A DNA stretch of 64,000 bases from Acidobacteria bacterium UBA7540 (GCA_002478145.1 DLMI01000180.1:6178-70177), one strand, 5' to 3'. Counted from the first letter of the stretch, positions 25,833 through 35,639 are shown. Made by a program: numbers and translations. Notes: generated by a model from the sequence alone, not told the origin.

Positions 25833-26291
25833 TCAGGAGGCTGAATCGGCAGAGGATTGCGAGACGCCCAAGAGGGCACGGAGTCGCCCCCAAAGTTCTT
25901 GCATCACCCGCTGCCGGGGGATGCAGGGCCAACAGTTCTTTTTTATCATTTCCATGGCTTGGGGGTCGGAGACTTCGCCCGTGATGACCAAAACCCTCCC
26001 CACCAAATTGGGACGAAGCTCCCTAATTGCGGAGACCATTTCCCCAGCGGGCATTTCCGAGCACCGGAGGTCCAGTAGGACCGCGTCAAAGCTTTCCTTC
26101 TCGATCATTGCCAGCGCTTGGCGACCATTGTGGGCAATGTCGCCTTCGCATCCCAGTCCGGCCAGCAGAACGTAGAGGACATTGCGGATGGAGGGTTCGC
26201 CCTCGACGATAAGAACATGGCGAGCTCGAAGGCCGTGGTTCGAGGCATCCTCTATGGGGTTGGATGAAGGGAATAAAGATTGCTCGGTCAA
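25833..26291 (-). CDS. Stand-alone receiver-domain protein, degenerate
   Basis: About 152 residues, a single response-regulator receiver fold without output domain. The phosphoacceptor Asp is present (VLLDLRCSEMP), but the acidic pair normally written DD near the start is Glu-Gly (LIVEGEPSIR) and the conserved Lys near the end is replaced (CIPRQRV). Mg2+ binding and phosphorylation may be weak or lost. The start is TTG 26291, with AAGGAG ten bases ahead on the minus strand; an upstream TTG at 26315 lies before that site. No kinase is adjacent; the large hybrid kinase at 29840 is the nearest. Confidence 0.7.
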   Translation of the reverse strand: MTEQSLFPSSNPIEDASNHGLRARHVLIVEGEPSIRNVLYVLLAGLGCEGDIAHNGRQALAMIEKESFDAVLLDLRCSEMPAGEMVSAIRELRPNLVGRVLVITGEVSDPQAMEMIKKNCWPCIPRQRVMQELWGRLRALLGVSQSSADSAS

Positions 26292-26497
26292 AACTATCCC
26301 GCTCCTTGGTGCCAACTAATCGATTCCTTGTAGATTAACGCATTTATTAATCCTAAAATCAAGAGCAATTAAGGTCGATTCAATAGAATTGCCGCCTGAT
26401 CCTGCTCGAGGCCGATGCATCGCCCCTATTCTAGGGTGGATGAGCTATTTGCGGGACCTGAAAAGAGGCGCCTGTTAATTAGATAGGTCCAGGATTG

Positions 26498-27214
26498 TCA
26501 GGAACGGGGCGTCGAGAACTCCGCATCATGTCCGGGGAGGATTCGGGCTCGCATGGCAAGTATGCGCGCCCGGTCTTGTTGGAACTGCCTTCGGCGGTAG
26601 GGAATCATGGTCAGAACCTTTTCATCATGCTGGCGGCTGAGCAGGGCGTCTCCGGCGATCACCGTGCGCTGCTCTCCCCCGTGGACAATGATGGAGGCGT
26701 GCCCGGGAACGTGACCAGAGGTGAGAAGGCCCTCCAGGTCAGTCGGTAGGGCATGTTTCTCAATCCAGCGGAACTGGGAAGAGTTACCCAATCGTTTGGG
26801 ATCCCACCAGCGCAGCGCCAGTTTCCGGAGTTTAGTCATTAGTTCCTTTGCTCTCTCGTATTCGAAGGTTTCGGGGTAGTACTTTAAGATGAGGGTTTCC
26901 CAATTCTGCTTGTCCAGGAGATCAGAATAGACAGCCCGGCACCAGTCATAGGATTCCTGCGAGCCGAAGATTTCGCTGCCCGGGAATAGCGTATTGTTCG
27001 ACACATGGTCAATATGGAAATGAGAGTTGATGACGATCCGGATGTCTGTGGTTCTCAGGCCGCGGAGTTCCAAAGCTTTAACAATTTCGTGCGCCTCGTG
27101 AGGCATTCCGGTGTCCACAACGATGTGATGGCGCCCCTTGGAAAGCAGCACTGAGGTCGCGCCACGCCAACTCCCCGGCAAGAGGACATCTACTTTCCAT
27201 CTGCTGTTCTGCAT
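26498..27214 (-). CDS. Metallo-beta-lactamase-fold hydrolase
   Basis: 238 residues with the MBL signature SHFHIDH, a downstream metal ligand region (TSGHVPGHASIIV) and AGDALL, consistent with a di-zinc or di-iron hydrolase. N-terminal segment DVLLPGSWRGATSVLL and VVDTGMPHE are typical of the fold. ATG 27214 has AAGGAG four bases ahead. The substrate cannot be told from sequence; quorum-lactonase-like and glyoxalase II-like members share this motif. Monocistronic, with no obvious link to its neighbours. Confidence 0.82.
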   Translation of the reverse strand: MQNSRWKVDVLLPGSWRGATSVLLSKGRHHIVVDTGMPHEAHEIVKALELRGLRTTDIRIVINSHFHIDHVSNNTLFPGSEIFGSQESYDWCRAVYSDLLDKQNWETLILKYYPETFEYERAKELMTKLRKLALRWWDPKRLGNSSQFRWIEKHALPTDLEGLLTSGHVPGHASIIVHGGEQRTVIAGDALLSRQHDEKVLTMIPYRRRQFQQDRARILAMRARILPGHDAEFSTPRS

Positions 27215-27514
27215 GCGACTCCTTCAGCAAAGCTCGCAATGCTATTCTAACAGGAACAGTAATACAGCGGGCGGGCAAAATGATGATGAGGCAGCTTGCG
27301 TCCACGCGGCTGCAAAGAACCGGAGCGAGGCATGCCCCACCTTTTGAGGGTCCGCCAGCTAAGCGCAGCCTGCCGGGACGGGTTCTGGGGATTGCTCATT
27401 GCGGAACGCTCCGGAGGGCTATTCAATTTCTTCCTCCACAATCCAACTTCTCAATCTGAGAATGTCTGCCGCGCGCGCCACGCCGATGGGTGTAGCCTTA
27501 ACCATGAGGTGTAA
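27215..27514. other. Intergenic gap without recognisable gene
   Basis: About 300 bases. Short open frames have no family resemblance. No clear repeat; nothing further supported. Confidence 0.35.
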
Positions 27515-27973
27515 TCAGGCTCCTTCAGCCGGCTTGATAATCTGCGGCTTTGCCTTCAAGGCATTGCCAATGTCAAGCTCCATGCGTTTGAGCTCTTCCA
27601 GGTGGAGGTTCGCGAGGCTGTTCAAGGCTGCGGTCCCTTGCCGGGTAAGCCGAACGCGCACGAAGCGGCGGTCGCGCCCGCGTTGGTCCTTGCGGACCAG
27701 TCCTTTCCGGCCAGCCCTCTGTACAAGTCCCACCACGGCGTTGTGACGTTCCTGCAAAAACTCCGCCAATTCGGTGATGGTTGCCCATCCGCGGCCGGTA
27801 TATCCTGCGATTCCCAGAAGCAAGAGGTACTGCTGAGGGGTCACGCCGTGCTTGCGAGTGGCCCTTTCGCTAAAGCGAAGAAAACGGCGAAGATTGTAGC
27901 GGAACCAGGCAAGCCGACGGAGCACGACAGAGTTCTCAGACGTTTGCTGTGGCCGCGAGGCACGGTGCATCAT
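27515..27973 (-). CDS. MarR-family transcriptional regulator
   Basis: 152 residues with a MarR winged-helix domain: TPQQYLLLLGIAGYTGRGWA, then TITELAEFLQERHNAVVGLV as the recognition helix and the wing (GLVRKDQRGRDRRFVRVRLT). Members sense small aromatic ligands, oxidants or antibiotics and repress nearby genes. It lies 75 bases downstream of the DUF2254 gene on the same strand, and a 13-base palindrome sits directly before its start, suggesting autoregulation. Two ATG codons in a row (27973 and 27970) are possible starts. Confidence 0.85.
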   Translation of the reverse strand: MMHRASRPQQTSENSVVLRRLAWFRYNLRRFLRFSERATRKHGVTPQQYLLLLGIAGYTGRGWATITELAEFLQERHNAVVGLVQRAGRKGLVRKDQRGRDRRFVRVRLTRQGTAALNSLANLHLEELKRMELDIGNALKAKPQIIKPAEGA

Positions 27974-27986
27974 ATTCAGAAATTAT

Positions 27987-27999
27987 ATCACAGTGTGAT
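27987..27999. promoter_or_regulatory. Palindromic operator candidate for the MarR regulator
   Basis: ATCACAGTGTGAT, a 13-base palindrome except for its central base, ends 14 bases from the marR start codon and lies between that gene and DUF2254. Size and position fit a MarR dimer site. Confidence 0.5.
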
Positions 28000-28048
28000 T
28001 TAGATTTCTCGGGAAGGGATAGATTCGACCATCGCCCTTTGAGGGTCT

Positions 28049-29521
28049 TCAACCTGCCGCGCTGGGGGGGGTAAGAGAATTCTCCAGTACGACCAATCGG
28101 GTGCGCATGTACCGCAGTTCCACTTCGCCAAGGTTTTCTGCGCAACCCGCGACAATTCGTCTTCCCCGCTCAGTGAGCGTCCGGCGGATCTCTTGGTCGG
28201 TGGTGGTGGTGGAGATGTCACCGAGGGCACGCAACAGCCGCAGGCTAACCGCCATGTCCGCTTTCGAATATAGGCGTATCTGCTCAAACGCAGAGTCCAG
28301 CATTTGCTCAAAGCCCATCCATGGAATGCTCACGCGAAAGACGCCCGGCGGATCGTAGAGGATGGAATTTGGCACCTCTCTGGAAGCAAAACGGATCAAG
28401 ATCCGGCTCAACTGGTCCACGCAGCTAATAGCAGTGGTAGGGTCATTTACGGCCGGCGATATTGCTTTCAGCGCGATGTCAACGATCTGCAAGACCCCGA
28501 ATTCCACATCCTGCTGCAAGGTTCTGGATGGACCGAAGTCGAAGGCTTGGCGAATCTCAGCGCTTGCCTCAGGGGGAAGGCGATCCGCCTTCGAGACCAT
28601 CAGCAGCGGGATTCCTGCTGGAACGAATTGGCCGACACGCCGGAGGACACGGAGTTTTACCCGGCAGGACTTTGCCAGGACGACGAGCCTCGTGGTGTCG
28701 ATGAAGCGGATGTAACCGGAGACATCACTCAAGACAGTTGCTTCCCAGATAGTTGACTGAACCGGATCGGGCGCTTCCATGCTGCTCAGCCTTCGGGGCC
28801 ATGGCATCAGCTCATTGATCATGGCCTCAGTCTCAGACGCGATCCGATCCACGATATGGCTCACGCTGATTGCCCGCGAAATGTGAAAGATGAAGAAGAG
28901 CAGCCATGCCACACAGGCGGCGGCTAGCACCATCGCGCCCAGGACCGTGGCAACCGGTGCGAAAGGGGTTGGGAAAGAGCGCGCCGCGGGAAGTGCGGCC
29001 ATGCAGTACGAGAAGGTGCCGAGGAATATGCCGAGGGTCCATTGGGTCACCCGGTCCCTTGTAAAGCTCACGATAATGCGTGGCGAGAACTGCATGGAGG
29101 CCAGGGTGAGTGTCATCAACAGAATGGCGAAGACGATAGACACGACGGTCATAATGGAGGCGGCGATTCCTCCCAGGATGACCTGAGCCATTTGGGGATC
29201 AGCGTGCGATGGGAACAGCGCCTTGGGCACCCATGCGCTGATGGCGGGATCGGCCTCCTCCAACGACGAGAGAAGTGTACCGGCGCAACCCAAGATAAGC
29301 GCGATAGCCAGCGGACGAATTAGGAAGCCACCACGCAGGTTATATCCCACGCGGCGGAACAATAATCGGAAGCGTTCATTCACGGTTTCATCTGCTCGAC
29401 GGTAGTAGTTCAGACTCGATCTGGCAAACGGTAAGTATCCTTTGTGTATGATTTCGAACCTGAAAGAGCATTTCTTGCGATCCACAACAAGCCTAGCAGA
29501 TTTCTCGTCCTGTGGGGTCAT
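28049..29521 (-). CDS. DUF2254 membrane protein
   Basis: 490 residues matching the DUF2254 family: four N-terminal membrane helices (about 70-90, 110-145, 160-180 and 185-215), an Ala/Val-rich region and a long soluble C-terminal part containing LKAISPAVNDPTTAISCVDQL, the most conserved motif of the family. Function is unproven; members are inner-membrane proteins. The first 40 or so residues are unlike the family and may not be translated; an internal start is possible. It is followed by a MarR regulator on the same strand. Confidence 0.82.
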   Translation of the reverse strand: MTPQDEKSARLVVDRKKCSFRFEIIHKGYLPFARSSLNYYRRADETVNERFRLLFRRVGYNLRGGFLIRPLAIALILGCAGTLLSSLEEADPAISAWVPKALFPSHADPQMAQVILGGIAASIMTVVSIVFAILLMTLTLASMQFSPRIIVSFTRDRVTQWTLGIFLGTFSYCMAALPAARSFPTPFAPVATVLGAMVLAAACVAWLLFFIFHISRAISVSHIVDRIASETEAMINELMPWPRRLSSMEAPDPVQSTIWEATVLSDVSGYIRFIDTTRLVVLAKSCRVKLRVLRRVGQFVPAGIPLLMVSKADRLPPEASAEIRQAFDFGPSRTLQQDVEFGVLQIVDIALKAISPAVNDPTTAISCVDQLSRILIRFASREVPNSILYDPPGVFRVSIPWMGFEQMLDSAFEQIRLYSKADMAVSLRLLRALGDISTTTTDQEIRRTLTERGRRIVAGCAENLGEVELRYMRTRLVVLENSLTPPSAAG

Positions 29522-29839
29522 TTTGCGCTTGAAGATTTCCTTAGAACTGCGTTCCTAATTCCAGCGTTCTGGGTTTTTCACTCCTGGCGTCCTGCCGCGC
29601 CAGCGTGCCTGCTGCCGTGAAACTCGCTGCCAGTTCGATGCTCTAGCTGAATCTACCCACAAATTCCGCCCTGGAGCCCACTTTTCCTCATCAGGCTGCC
29701 TGCCAGTGCCGATAGGTTAAGTTTGGAGGCAGCAGGGGGAGGCGGTAGATGGGAGAAGGAAGGTCGGAGTTGTAGCTCCCACGCCGAGGGCGTCCTCCTG
29801 CATGAGGAAATCCCCATTAACTCCCTATTGTTTCGGCGG

Positions 29840-32800
29840 ATGATGCCCCATATCAGCGAGCTCGAGAGGATGAAGGAAGAGTTGCGCCGCGCCCAAGATG
29901 AGGCAAGCCGCGCCCAGCGCCGGCTCCTAGCCTTCACCCAGGCCGCCCAGGCTGTACAGCGCGCCCGCACGCCCGCTGAGGTCTACCGCACAGTCGGTGA
30001 GGAGGTGGTTCGGCTGGGTTTCAATGCCGTGGTCTTCAGCCTGACGCCGGACCGGGCGAGCCTCACCGTCTCCCATACGACCTTCGATCCGACCTTGCTC
30101 CAGGCGGCCGTGAAACTTACTGGGATCGCGCTCCAGGACTACCGCATGCCGCTGGTGCCGGGCGGTTTCTACCAGCGGATTATCGCGGAGGGACAGACCA
30201 TCTTTACTGACCGGAATAGGACCGCCGAGATCGTTGCCGAGGGTTTGCCCGGGCCGCTGGGGCCGCTAGCCAGTCGGTTGGCATCCTTGCTGAGGATTGG
30301 ACAGGGCATCGCCGCTCGGTTGACGGTTGGCGGCGAGACGCACGGCGTACTGCTCATCACCGGGACCGGCCTGACTGAGGCCGAAGTGCCAGCCGTGACC
30401 GCCTTCGCCAGCCAGACGGCCGTCCGCCTGGAGAACGCGCGGGTGGAGGAAGCCCTCAGAAAATCTGAAGAAAAGTACCGGACCCTGTATGAGTCCAGTG
30501 TGGATGGGATCATCTCCACTGATATGAAAGGGCAGATCCTGGATGCTAACCAAGCTTACTTGGATATGCTCGGCTACTCGAAGGACGAACTCAGAAGGTT
30601 GACCCATCAGCAGTTGACACCGCTCAAGTGGCATGAATGCGAAGCAGATATTGTCAAGAATCAGATTTTGGCGAGAGGGTATTCTGATGAATATGAGAAG
30701 GAGTATATCAGGAAGGACGGAACGGCATTCCCCATCAGTATCCGAGTTTGGCTCGTGAAGAATGAACAGGGGCCGCCCGTGGAGATGTGGGGGATCGTGC
30801 GAGACATCACCGCGCACAAGCGGGCAGAGGAAGAACTGCGGAGGAGCGAGGAGCGCTACCGGGCATTCACCGTGGCGACTGCGCAAGTGGTGTGGATTAC
30901 AAACGCTGGCGGAGAGGTCGTTGTGGATTTGCCCTCATGGAGGGAGCTTACAGGCCAGAGCGAAGAAGCGATTAAAGGATGGAGATGGATTGAAGCAATT
31001 CACCCGGATGACCGTGAGCGAGTGGCACAGGTGTGGGCAAAAGCAGTTGAAGCGAAAGGTCCCTACGAAAGCGAATTCCGCGTGCGCAAATACGATGGTA
31101 GCTATCGGCTCTTCTTTGCTCGTGGCATCCCTGTGCTCGAAGCCGACGGCAGTATTCGGGAGTGGGTTGGTACCTGTACCGACATCACCGAGCGCAAGCG
31201 AGCGGAAGCGGAATTGAAAAAACACCGCGAACATCTCGGGGAGCTGGTAGAAGAGCGCACGGCCAAACTCAAAAGAACCAATGAGGCACTTGAAGCAGAA
31301 ATCACCGAGCGCAAGCAAGGGGCGGCGGCGCTGCGGGAGTCGGAGGCAAAATACCACGCGCTTTTTCAGGCAAGTGCCGATGGCATCCTGGTCGCCGACC
31401 TTGAAACGAGGATGTTTAGTTACGCGAATCCCGCCGCATGTCGCTTGCTCGGATATTCCGAAGCGGAATTGACAACCATGGGCGTGGCCGACATTCACTC
31501 GAAGGATGATCTGCCGTGGGTCGTGGCCGAGTTCGAAGCCCAGGCCCGCGGAGACAAGACGCTGGCCGCGGGCCTTCCGTTTCTCAGGAAGGACGGCGCA
31601 ATTGTCTATGCGGATGTCAGCGCGGTCGGCATGTCTGTTGATGGCAGGGTGTGCATCGCGGGCTTCCTCCGGGACATCACCGAGCGCAAGCGCGCCGAGC
31701 AAGCTTTGCGCGAGGCGGAAGAGCAATTTCGCTCGCTGTTCGTCTCGACCCCCCTGCCCACCTTCCTTTGGGATCTGGAGACGCTTCAGTACCTCGAGGT
31801 TAATGACGCTGCCGTCTGCCATTCCGGCTACTCCCGCGACGAGCTCCTGAGGATGCGGGTCACGGACCTCCTGCCGCCAGAAGCCGCCCCCAGCGTTCTC
31901 TCCCAAATGCAGGTGCTTCGCACGCAGTCACGAGATCGCGGCCAGGGGCGCCATAGACTTAAAGACGGACGAGTCGTTGACGTGGAAGTTGATGCCCATG
32001 CTCTGCATTTTCGCGGACGAAGAGCGGTCCTCGGCATCATTCAGGACATCACCGAGCGCAAGCGGGCGGAAGCTGAGATCTTGGCGGCCAAAGAAGCTGC
32101 CGAAGCCGCCAACCGAGCCAAGAGCAACTTTCTGGCTACAATGAGCCATGAAATCCGCACGCCCATGAACGCCATCGTAGGCATGACGGACCTTGTGCTC
32201 GATACCGACCTCAGCCGCCAGCAGCGTGACGACCTGAACACGGTCAAGGCCTCGGTGGACTTTCTCTTGAACATCATTAACGACATTCTCGATTTTTCCA
32301 AGATCGAGGCGAGGAAGCTGGACCTTGAATGCATCGAGTTTAGTCTGAAAGACAGCGTGGATGCGGCCGTAAAATCTCTGGGCATCCGCGCTGCTGAGAA
32401 GAACCTGGAGTTGGTCTGCCGCTACGAGCATGACGTGCCGGCGGCAGTACGGGGAGATCCCGGCCGACTGCGTCAGGTGCTCGTGAACCTGATCGGTAAC
32501 GCGGTCAAATTTACGGAGCATGGCGAGGTGATGGTGCAAGTGGCGAAGCTGTCGGAAACACCGGAGGACGTCCAATTGCACTTCAGCGTCAGTGACACGG
32601 GCATGGGCATTCCGCACGAGAAGCAGAAGGCCATCTTCGAAGCCTTCACTCAGGCCGATCCGTCCTCCACCCGACGCTTCGGGGGCACAGGGCTGGGTCT
32701 GACGATTTCCTCTCAGTTGGTCGAGATGATGGGAGGACGAATCTGGGTGGAAAGCGAACTCGGTAAGGGCAGCACTTTCCACTTCGAGGTGCGCCTGGGG

Positions 32801-33682
32801 ATGGCCGAGCCGGTGACGGAACGCGCCGCGCCACTTGACACCGCTTGCCTGCAAAACATGCCCGTGCTAGTGGTCGACGACAACTCCCTAAACCGACGCA
32901 TCCTGGCAGACATGCTGAGTTGGTGGGGAATGAGCCCCACTTTGACGGCCGGTGCCGCCGCCGCGCTGGCTTCGATGCAAGAGGCTCAGGCGGCCGGCAA
33001 GCCGTTTCCGCTCGTCATCGTCGACGCACAAATGCCGGGAATGGACGGTTTCACCCTCGCCGAGCGCATCAAACTGGACCCGCGACTGGCGGGCGCGATC
33101 ATTATGATGCTGACTTCCGGCGGTCAGCGAGGCGACGCTGCGCGCTGCCGGGAACTGGGCGTGTCGGCCTACCTTACCAAGCCGATCGGTGAGTCGGATC
33201 TCCTGACGGCCACCTTGCAGGTTCTGGGAAAGGGCGAGCCCGCCGCACGGCAAGCGCAGTTGGTCACTCGCCATTTGCTGGGGGAAGGGCGGAACCGACT
33301 GCGAGTCCTGGTGGTCGAGGATAGCGCCGTTAACCAGCTATTCGCGAAGCGTCTGGTCGAAAAGCAGGGCCACTCGGCGGTGTTGGTGGCTAGCGGCCGG
33401 GAAGCACTGGAGGCTCTCGAAAGAGGGACTTTCGACCTGGTGTTGATGGACGTGCAGATGCCGGACGTGGACGGGCTTGAGGCCGCCGCCGCCATCCGTC
33501 AGCGGGAGCGTCACACCGGGGCCCATCTTCCCATCATCGCCATGACCGCCGGGGCCATGCAGGGCGACAAGGAACGGTGCCTCGAGGCCGGCATGGACGC
33601 CTACGTATCCAAGCCGGTTAATGTGAACGAACTGTTTACGGCCATCGAAAGAGTGATGACCCTCGCTCGCGTAATAGAGTGA
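29840..33682 (+). CDS. Hybrid sensor histidine kinase (GAF, four PAS, HisKA, HATPase, two receivers)
   Basis: A soluble hybrid kinase of about 1,280 residues. Order: short coiled coil (1-25), GAF (about 25-195), PAS1 (about 210-325), PAS2 (about 337-455), coiled coil (about 455-495), PAS3 (about 502-615), PAS4 (about 626-740), HisKA with phospho-His in NFLATMSHEIRTPMNAIVGM (about 770), HATPase with GTGLGLTISSQLVEMMGG (about 948), and two receivers with phospho-Asp in VIVDAQMPGMDG (about 1062) and LMDVQMPDVDG (about 1203). No membrane helix and no HPt domain, so a separate phosphotransfer protein must exist elsewhere. ATG 29840 or 29843 opens the conserved part; a TTG frame back to 29723 lacks a motif. 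It has no cognate regulator next to it. Confidence 0.9.
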   Translation: MMPHISELERMKEELRRAQDEASRAQRRLLAFTQAAQAVQRARTPAEVYRTVGEEVVRLGFNAVVFSLTPDRASLTVSHTTFDPTLLQAAVKLTGIALQDYRMPLVPGGFYQRIIAEGQTIFTDRNRTAEIVAEGLPGPLGPLASRLASLLRIGQGIAARLTVGGETHGVLLITGTGLTEAEVPAVTAFASQTAVRLENARVEEALRKSEEKYRTLYESSVDGIISTDMKGQILDANQAYLDMLGYSKDELRRLTHQQLTPLKWHECEADIVKNQILARGYSDEYEKEYIRKDGTAFPISIRVWLVKNEQGPPVEMWGIVRDITAHKRAEEELRRSEERYRAFTVATAQVVWITNAGGEVVVDLPSWRELTGQSEEAIKGWRWIEAIHPDDRERVAQVWAKAVEAKGPYESEFRVRKYDGSYRLFFARGIPVLEADGSIREWVGTCTDITERKRAEAELKKHREHLGELVEERTAKLKRTNEALEAEITERKQGAAALRESEAKYHALFQASADGILVADLETRMFSYANPAACRLLGYSEAELTTMGVADIHSKDDLPWVVAEFEAQARGDKTLAAGLPFLRKDGAIVYADVSAVGMSVDGRVCIAGFLRDITERKRAEQALREAEEQFRSLFVSTPLPTFLWDLETLQYLEVNDAAVCHSGYSRDELLRMRVTDLLPPEAAPSVLSQMQVLRTQSRDRGQGRHRLKDGRVVDVEVDAHALHFRGRRAVLGIIQDITERKRAEAEILAAKEAAEAANRAKSNFLATMSHEIRTPMNAIVGMTDLVLDTDLSRQQRDDLNTVKASVDFLLNIINDILDFSKIEARKLDLECIEFSLKDSVDAAVKSLGIRAAEKNLELVCRYEHDVPAAVRGDPGRLRQVLVNLIGNAVKFTEHGEVMVQVAKLSETPEDVQLHFSVSDTGMGIPHEKQKAIFEAFTQADPSSTRRFGGTGLGLTISSQLVEMMGGRIWVESELGKGSTFHFEVRLGMAEPVTERAAPLDTACLQNMPVLVVDDNSLNRRILADMLSWWGMSPTLTAGAAAALASMQEAQAAGKPFPLVIVDAQMPGMDGFTLAERIKLDPRLAGAIIMMLTSGGQRGDAARCRELGVSAYLTKPIGESDLLTATLQVLGKGEPAARQAQLVTRHLLGEGRNRLRVLVVEDSAVNQLFAKRLVEKQGHSAVLVASGREALEALERGTFDLVLMDVQMPDVDGLEAAAAIRQRERHTGAHLPIIAMTAGAMQGDKERCLEAGMDAYVSKPVNVNELFTAIERVMTLARVIE

Positions 33683-33988
33683 CAACGGGTTGCTTGTATC
33701 CTACGTGAGACCCCGTCGTGGAGAAACAAAGTCTGTCACTGTATTGTGCGAGATTCAGGGAGGTCGCGTGCCAGATCGAAGGAAGCGCTCACACATTCAT
33801 TAGAATAGATCGATACTACAGCCCTTCTCGGCTGTCAACACATCGGCTTGATCGCCAAGCTCCAAACTGCGGGTCTACCTTGAATTGGCCCTGCCGGCTC
33901 GCAACCCTGCTGTACGGCTCTCAGCAAAATCAATAATCCACGTTAATATGATATCCTTCCCATCCGACGGGCTGCGCATACACTTTCG

Positions 33989-34165
33989 ATGTGCACGTCC
34001 ATGCCAGAGGTAATTGAGCACATCCTCAGGATGCTTGCCTGGGCAGCGATGCACTGGATTCAACGGTACTACGACGTCTCCTGGTGGGTCGCGGCGCTCA
34101 TGATCTTCGCACTTATTGCTTGGAAAAGGGGCAGTTTCGGGTTTTGGGATTCTCCGCAGGGGTAA
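33989..34165 (+). CDS. Possible small membrane protein
   Basis: A 58-codon frame (54 if it starts at the second ATG, 34001). It begins with an amphipathic helix (PEVIEHILRMLAWAAMHWIQ) followed by one membrane helix (DVSWWVAALMIFALIAW) and a short basic tail. This architecture is typical of small membrane proteins, and the hydrophobic phase is hard to get by chance. No strong ribosome site is visible, and no homologue is recognised. It follows the hybrid kinase by about 300 bases. Confidence 0.35.
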   Translation: MCTSMPEVIEHILRMLAWAAMHWIQRYYDVSWWVAALMIFALIAWKRGSFGFWDSPQG

Positions 34166-34537
34166 GACTGATCCCTTCCGTGGTCCGTGGAAGCACCCGG
34201 CAATGACAACTCGACTTGACCTTGCACTCAGAGGCGGTCGGGTGTACGTTATCGGCAGGGCGGAAAATGAGAACGGAAATTCCAGGTGATGTGCGCTCAA
34301 ACCATCGGACGTGAGGGGGCAGACTGTATAAGTTCGCTGCGGATGTATACAAGCTACTTGACCGAACGGCGGATGCGGCCTTCGTAGTAACGCTCGGAGG
34401 CGAGATTTGTTTTGCAATGCGGTCGCCGAACGGCTGTTCAGCTATACAGCCGGACGTTCTGAAGGGCAATGATGCGGGGGGCATGGCTCGATAGTATTCT
34501 CGGTAGACCCTTGCCTCAAATACAAGGAGGGAAAAAG
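34166..34537. other. Intergenic gap without recognisable gene
   Basis: About 370 bases with several stops in all frames and no clear repeat. The last 30 bases hold the ribosome site of the next gene. Confidence 0.35.
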
Positions 34538-35074
34538 ATGAACAAGTTGCTGGTTTTCGGTGTCCTGTTTCTGCTGCTTTGTTCCACTGCCTTCGCTATA
34601 ACTGCGGTCAAGGGCAAGGTCGAGAAGATCGACCACACGGCCAGGACCATAGTGGTGAAGGCGGAAGATGGTACTGAACACACGTTTCATTTTGCCGGGC
34701 GGACTGCGGTCCACGGCGCTGAGATGGCGGCCGCGGCCGCGAAAGATTCATTCCACGGATTAAAGGAAGGCAGTGACGTGGTTGTGCACTATACGGTCAA
34801 GGGAAGCGAAGAGACCGCCGAGGAGATCGACCATGTTGGCGAGGGTGGTCTGAAGACTGCCGAGGGCACTATCGCCCACCTTGATCGGAGCGCAAAAACC
34901 TTTACCATCAAGGCGGAAGACGGAACCGAGCATGAATTCCGCTTAACCGACCACGCCGCGGAAGATGCGGGCAAAGACGTTTCTGAAGAAGCGGAGAAAT
35001 CCGCCAAGGTCACCGTTTACTACACGGAGCAAGCCGGTCACAAAGTCGCGCACTTTTTCAGCAAGACTCTTTAG
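34538..35074 (+). CDS. Exported protein with an internally duplicated domain
   Basis: 178 residues: signal peptide (about 1-20), then two related modules, VEKIDHTARTIVVKAEDGTE (about 28-48) and IAHLDRSAKTFTIKAEDGTE (about 110-130), each followed by a short beta and helix segment. This looks like a tandem duplication of a roughly 80-residue beta-rich domain. GGAGGG six bases ahead sets ATG 34538. Function is unknown; such small exported beta domains are frequent next to envelope genes in this phylum. The first module carries an Ala-rich insert (AEMAAAAAKDS). Confidence 0.7.
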   Translation: MNKLLVFGVLFLLLCSTAFAITAVKGKVEKIDHTARTIVVKAEDGTEHTFHFAGRTAVHGAEMAAAAAKDSFHGLKEGSDVVVHYTVKGSEETAEEIDHVGEGGLKTAEGTIAHLDRSAKTFTIKAEDGTEHEFRLTDHAAEDAGKDVSEEAEKSAKVTVYYTEQAGHKVAHFFSKTL

Positions 35075-35400
35075 CAAGGGCGCAGGCGTCCAGAAAGCGT
35101 GGTGCGCGCCTACTTGACGGTGATTGATGGAAACCCGGAAGCAGTGGAAAAAGCGCTCATGAACAAGTCGTCAGGTGCCAAGGGCATCAGGCACGAGAAA
35201 AGCCCACGGTCATGACTGCGCCGCCTGCCATTAAGATTGGCGGACTTCCAGCCGCGGTGACACCGTCGCGACCCGCTTGCCGGTTCGGAATAAGCCTGAG
35301 CCCCATAGGGGCGATCCATCACAGCCCAGGCCAACGGCCTGGGACACACGAGGGATCAGGTGAATGTCTGCGCCCTGAAGGGGCGCGCCAATTAAAACCC

Positions 35401-35478
35401 ATGCCACAATCGCTATCAAAGTCGTATGTTCACCTCGTATTCAGCACTCGAAAAATGGTTATGGCGGCTTTTCGTTGA
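35401..35478 (+). pseudogene. IS200/RAYT-like transposase remnant (N-terminus)
   Basis: Twenty-five codons beginning MPQSLSKSYVHLVFSTRK, the characteristic opening of IS200-like TnpA and REP-associated tyrosine transposases, then a stop. The HUH motif and catalytic Tyr are missing. It lies inside the REP island, so it is likely debris of an element that mobilised these repeats. Confidence 0.6.
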
Positions 35479-35537
35479 GCCCGTTGGCTGGCGCAGAGCG
35501 CAGCTCTGCGCTTTAGCGTGCTATATTAGCGCTGGTC

Positions 35538-35639
35538 ATGCCCACCCACAAACGGCATCTTGCGCGCGGACGGCTGCAACTCCTGACCAGCAGCACCTAT
35601 CGCCGCGCCAGGCTTTTCGAGGGTGATCGGCTCGCCTGA
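35538..35639 (+). pseudogene. REP-associated tyrosine transposase remnant (N-terminus)
   Basis: Thirty-three codons (MPTHKRHLARGRLQLLTSST then YRRARLFEGDRLA and a stop). This resembles the N-terminus of RAYT proteins of the type that open with a basic segment, GRLQ, TSSTYRR and LF. The rest of the gene is absent. It is flanked exactly by the 25-base inverted repeat pair at 35486 and 35659. Confidence 0.55.

Noticed and set aside
33718..33936. Plus-strand frame after the hybrid kinase
   Set aside because: No ribosome site, no hydrophobic or domain pattern.
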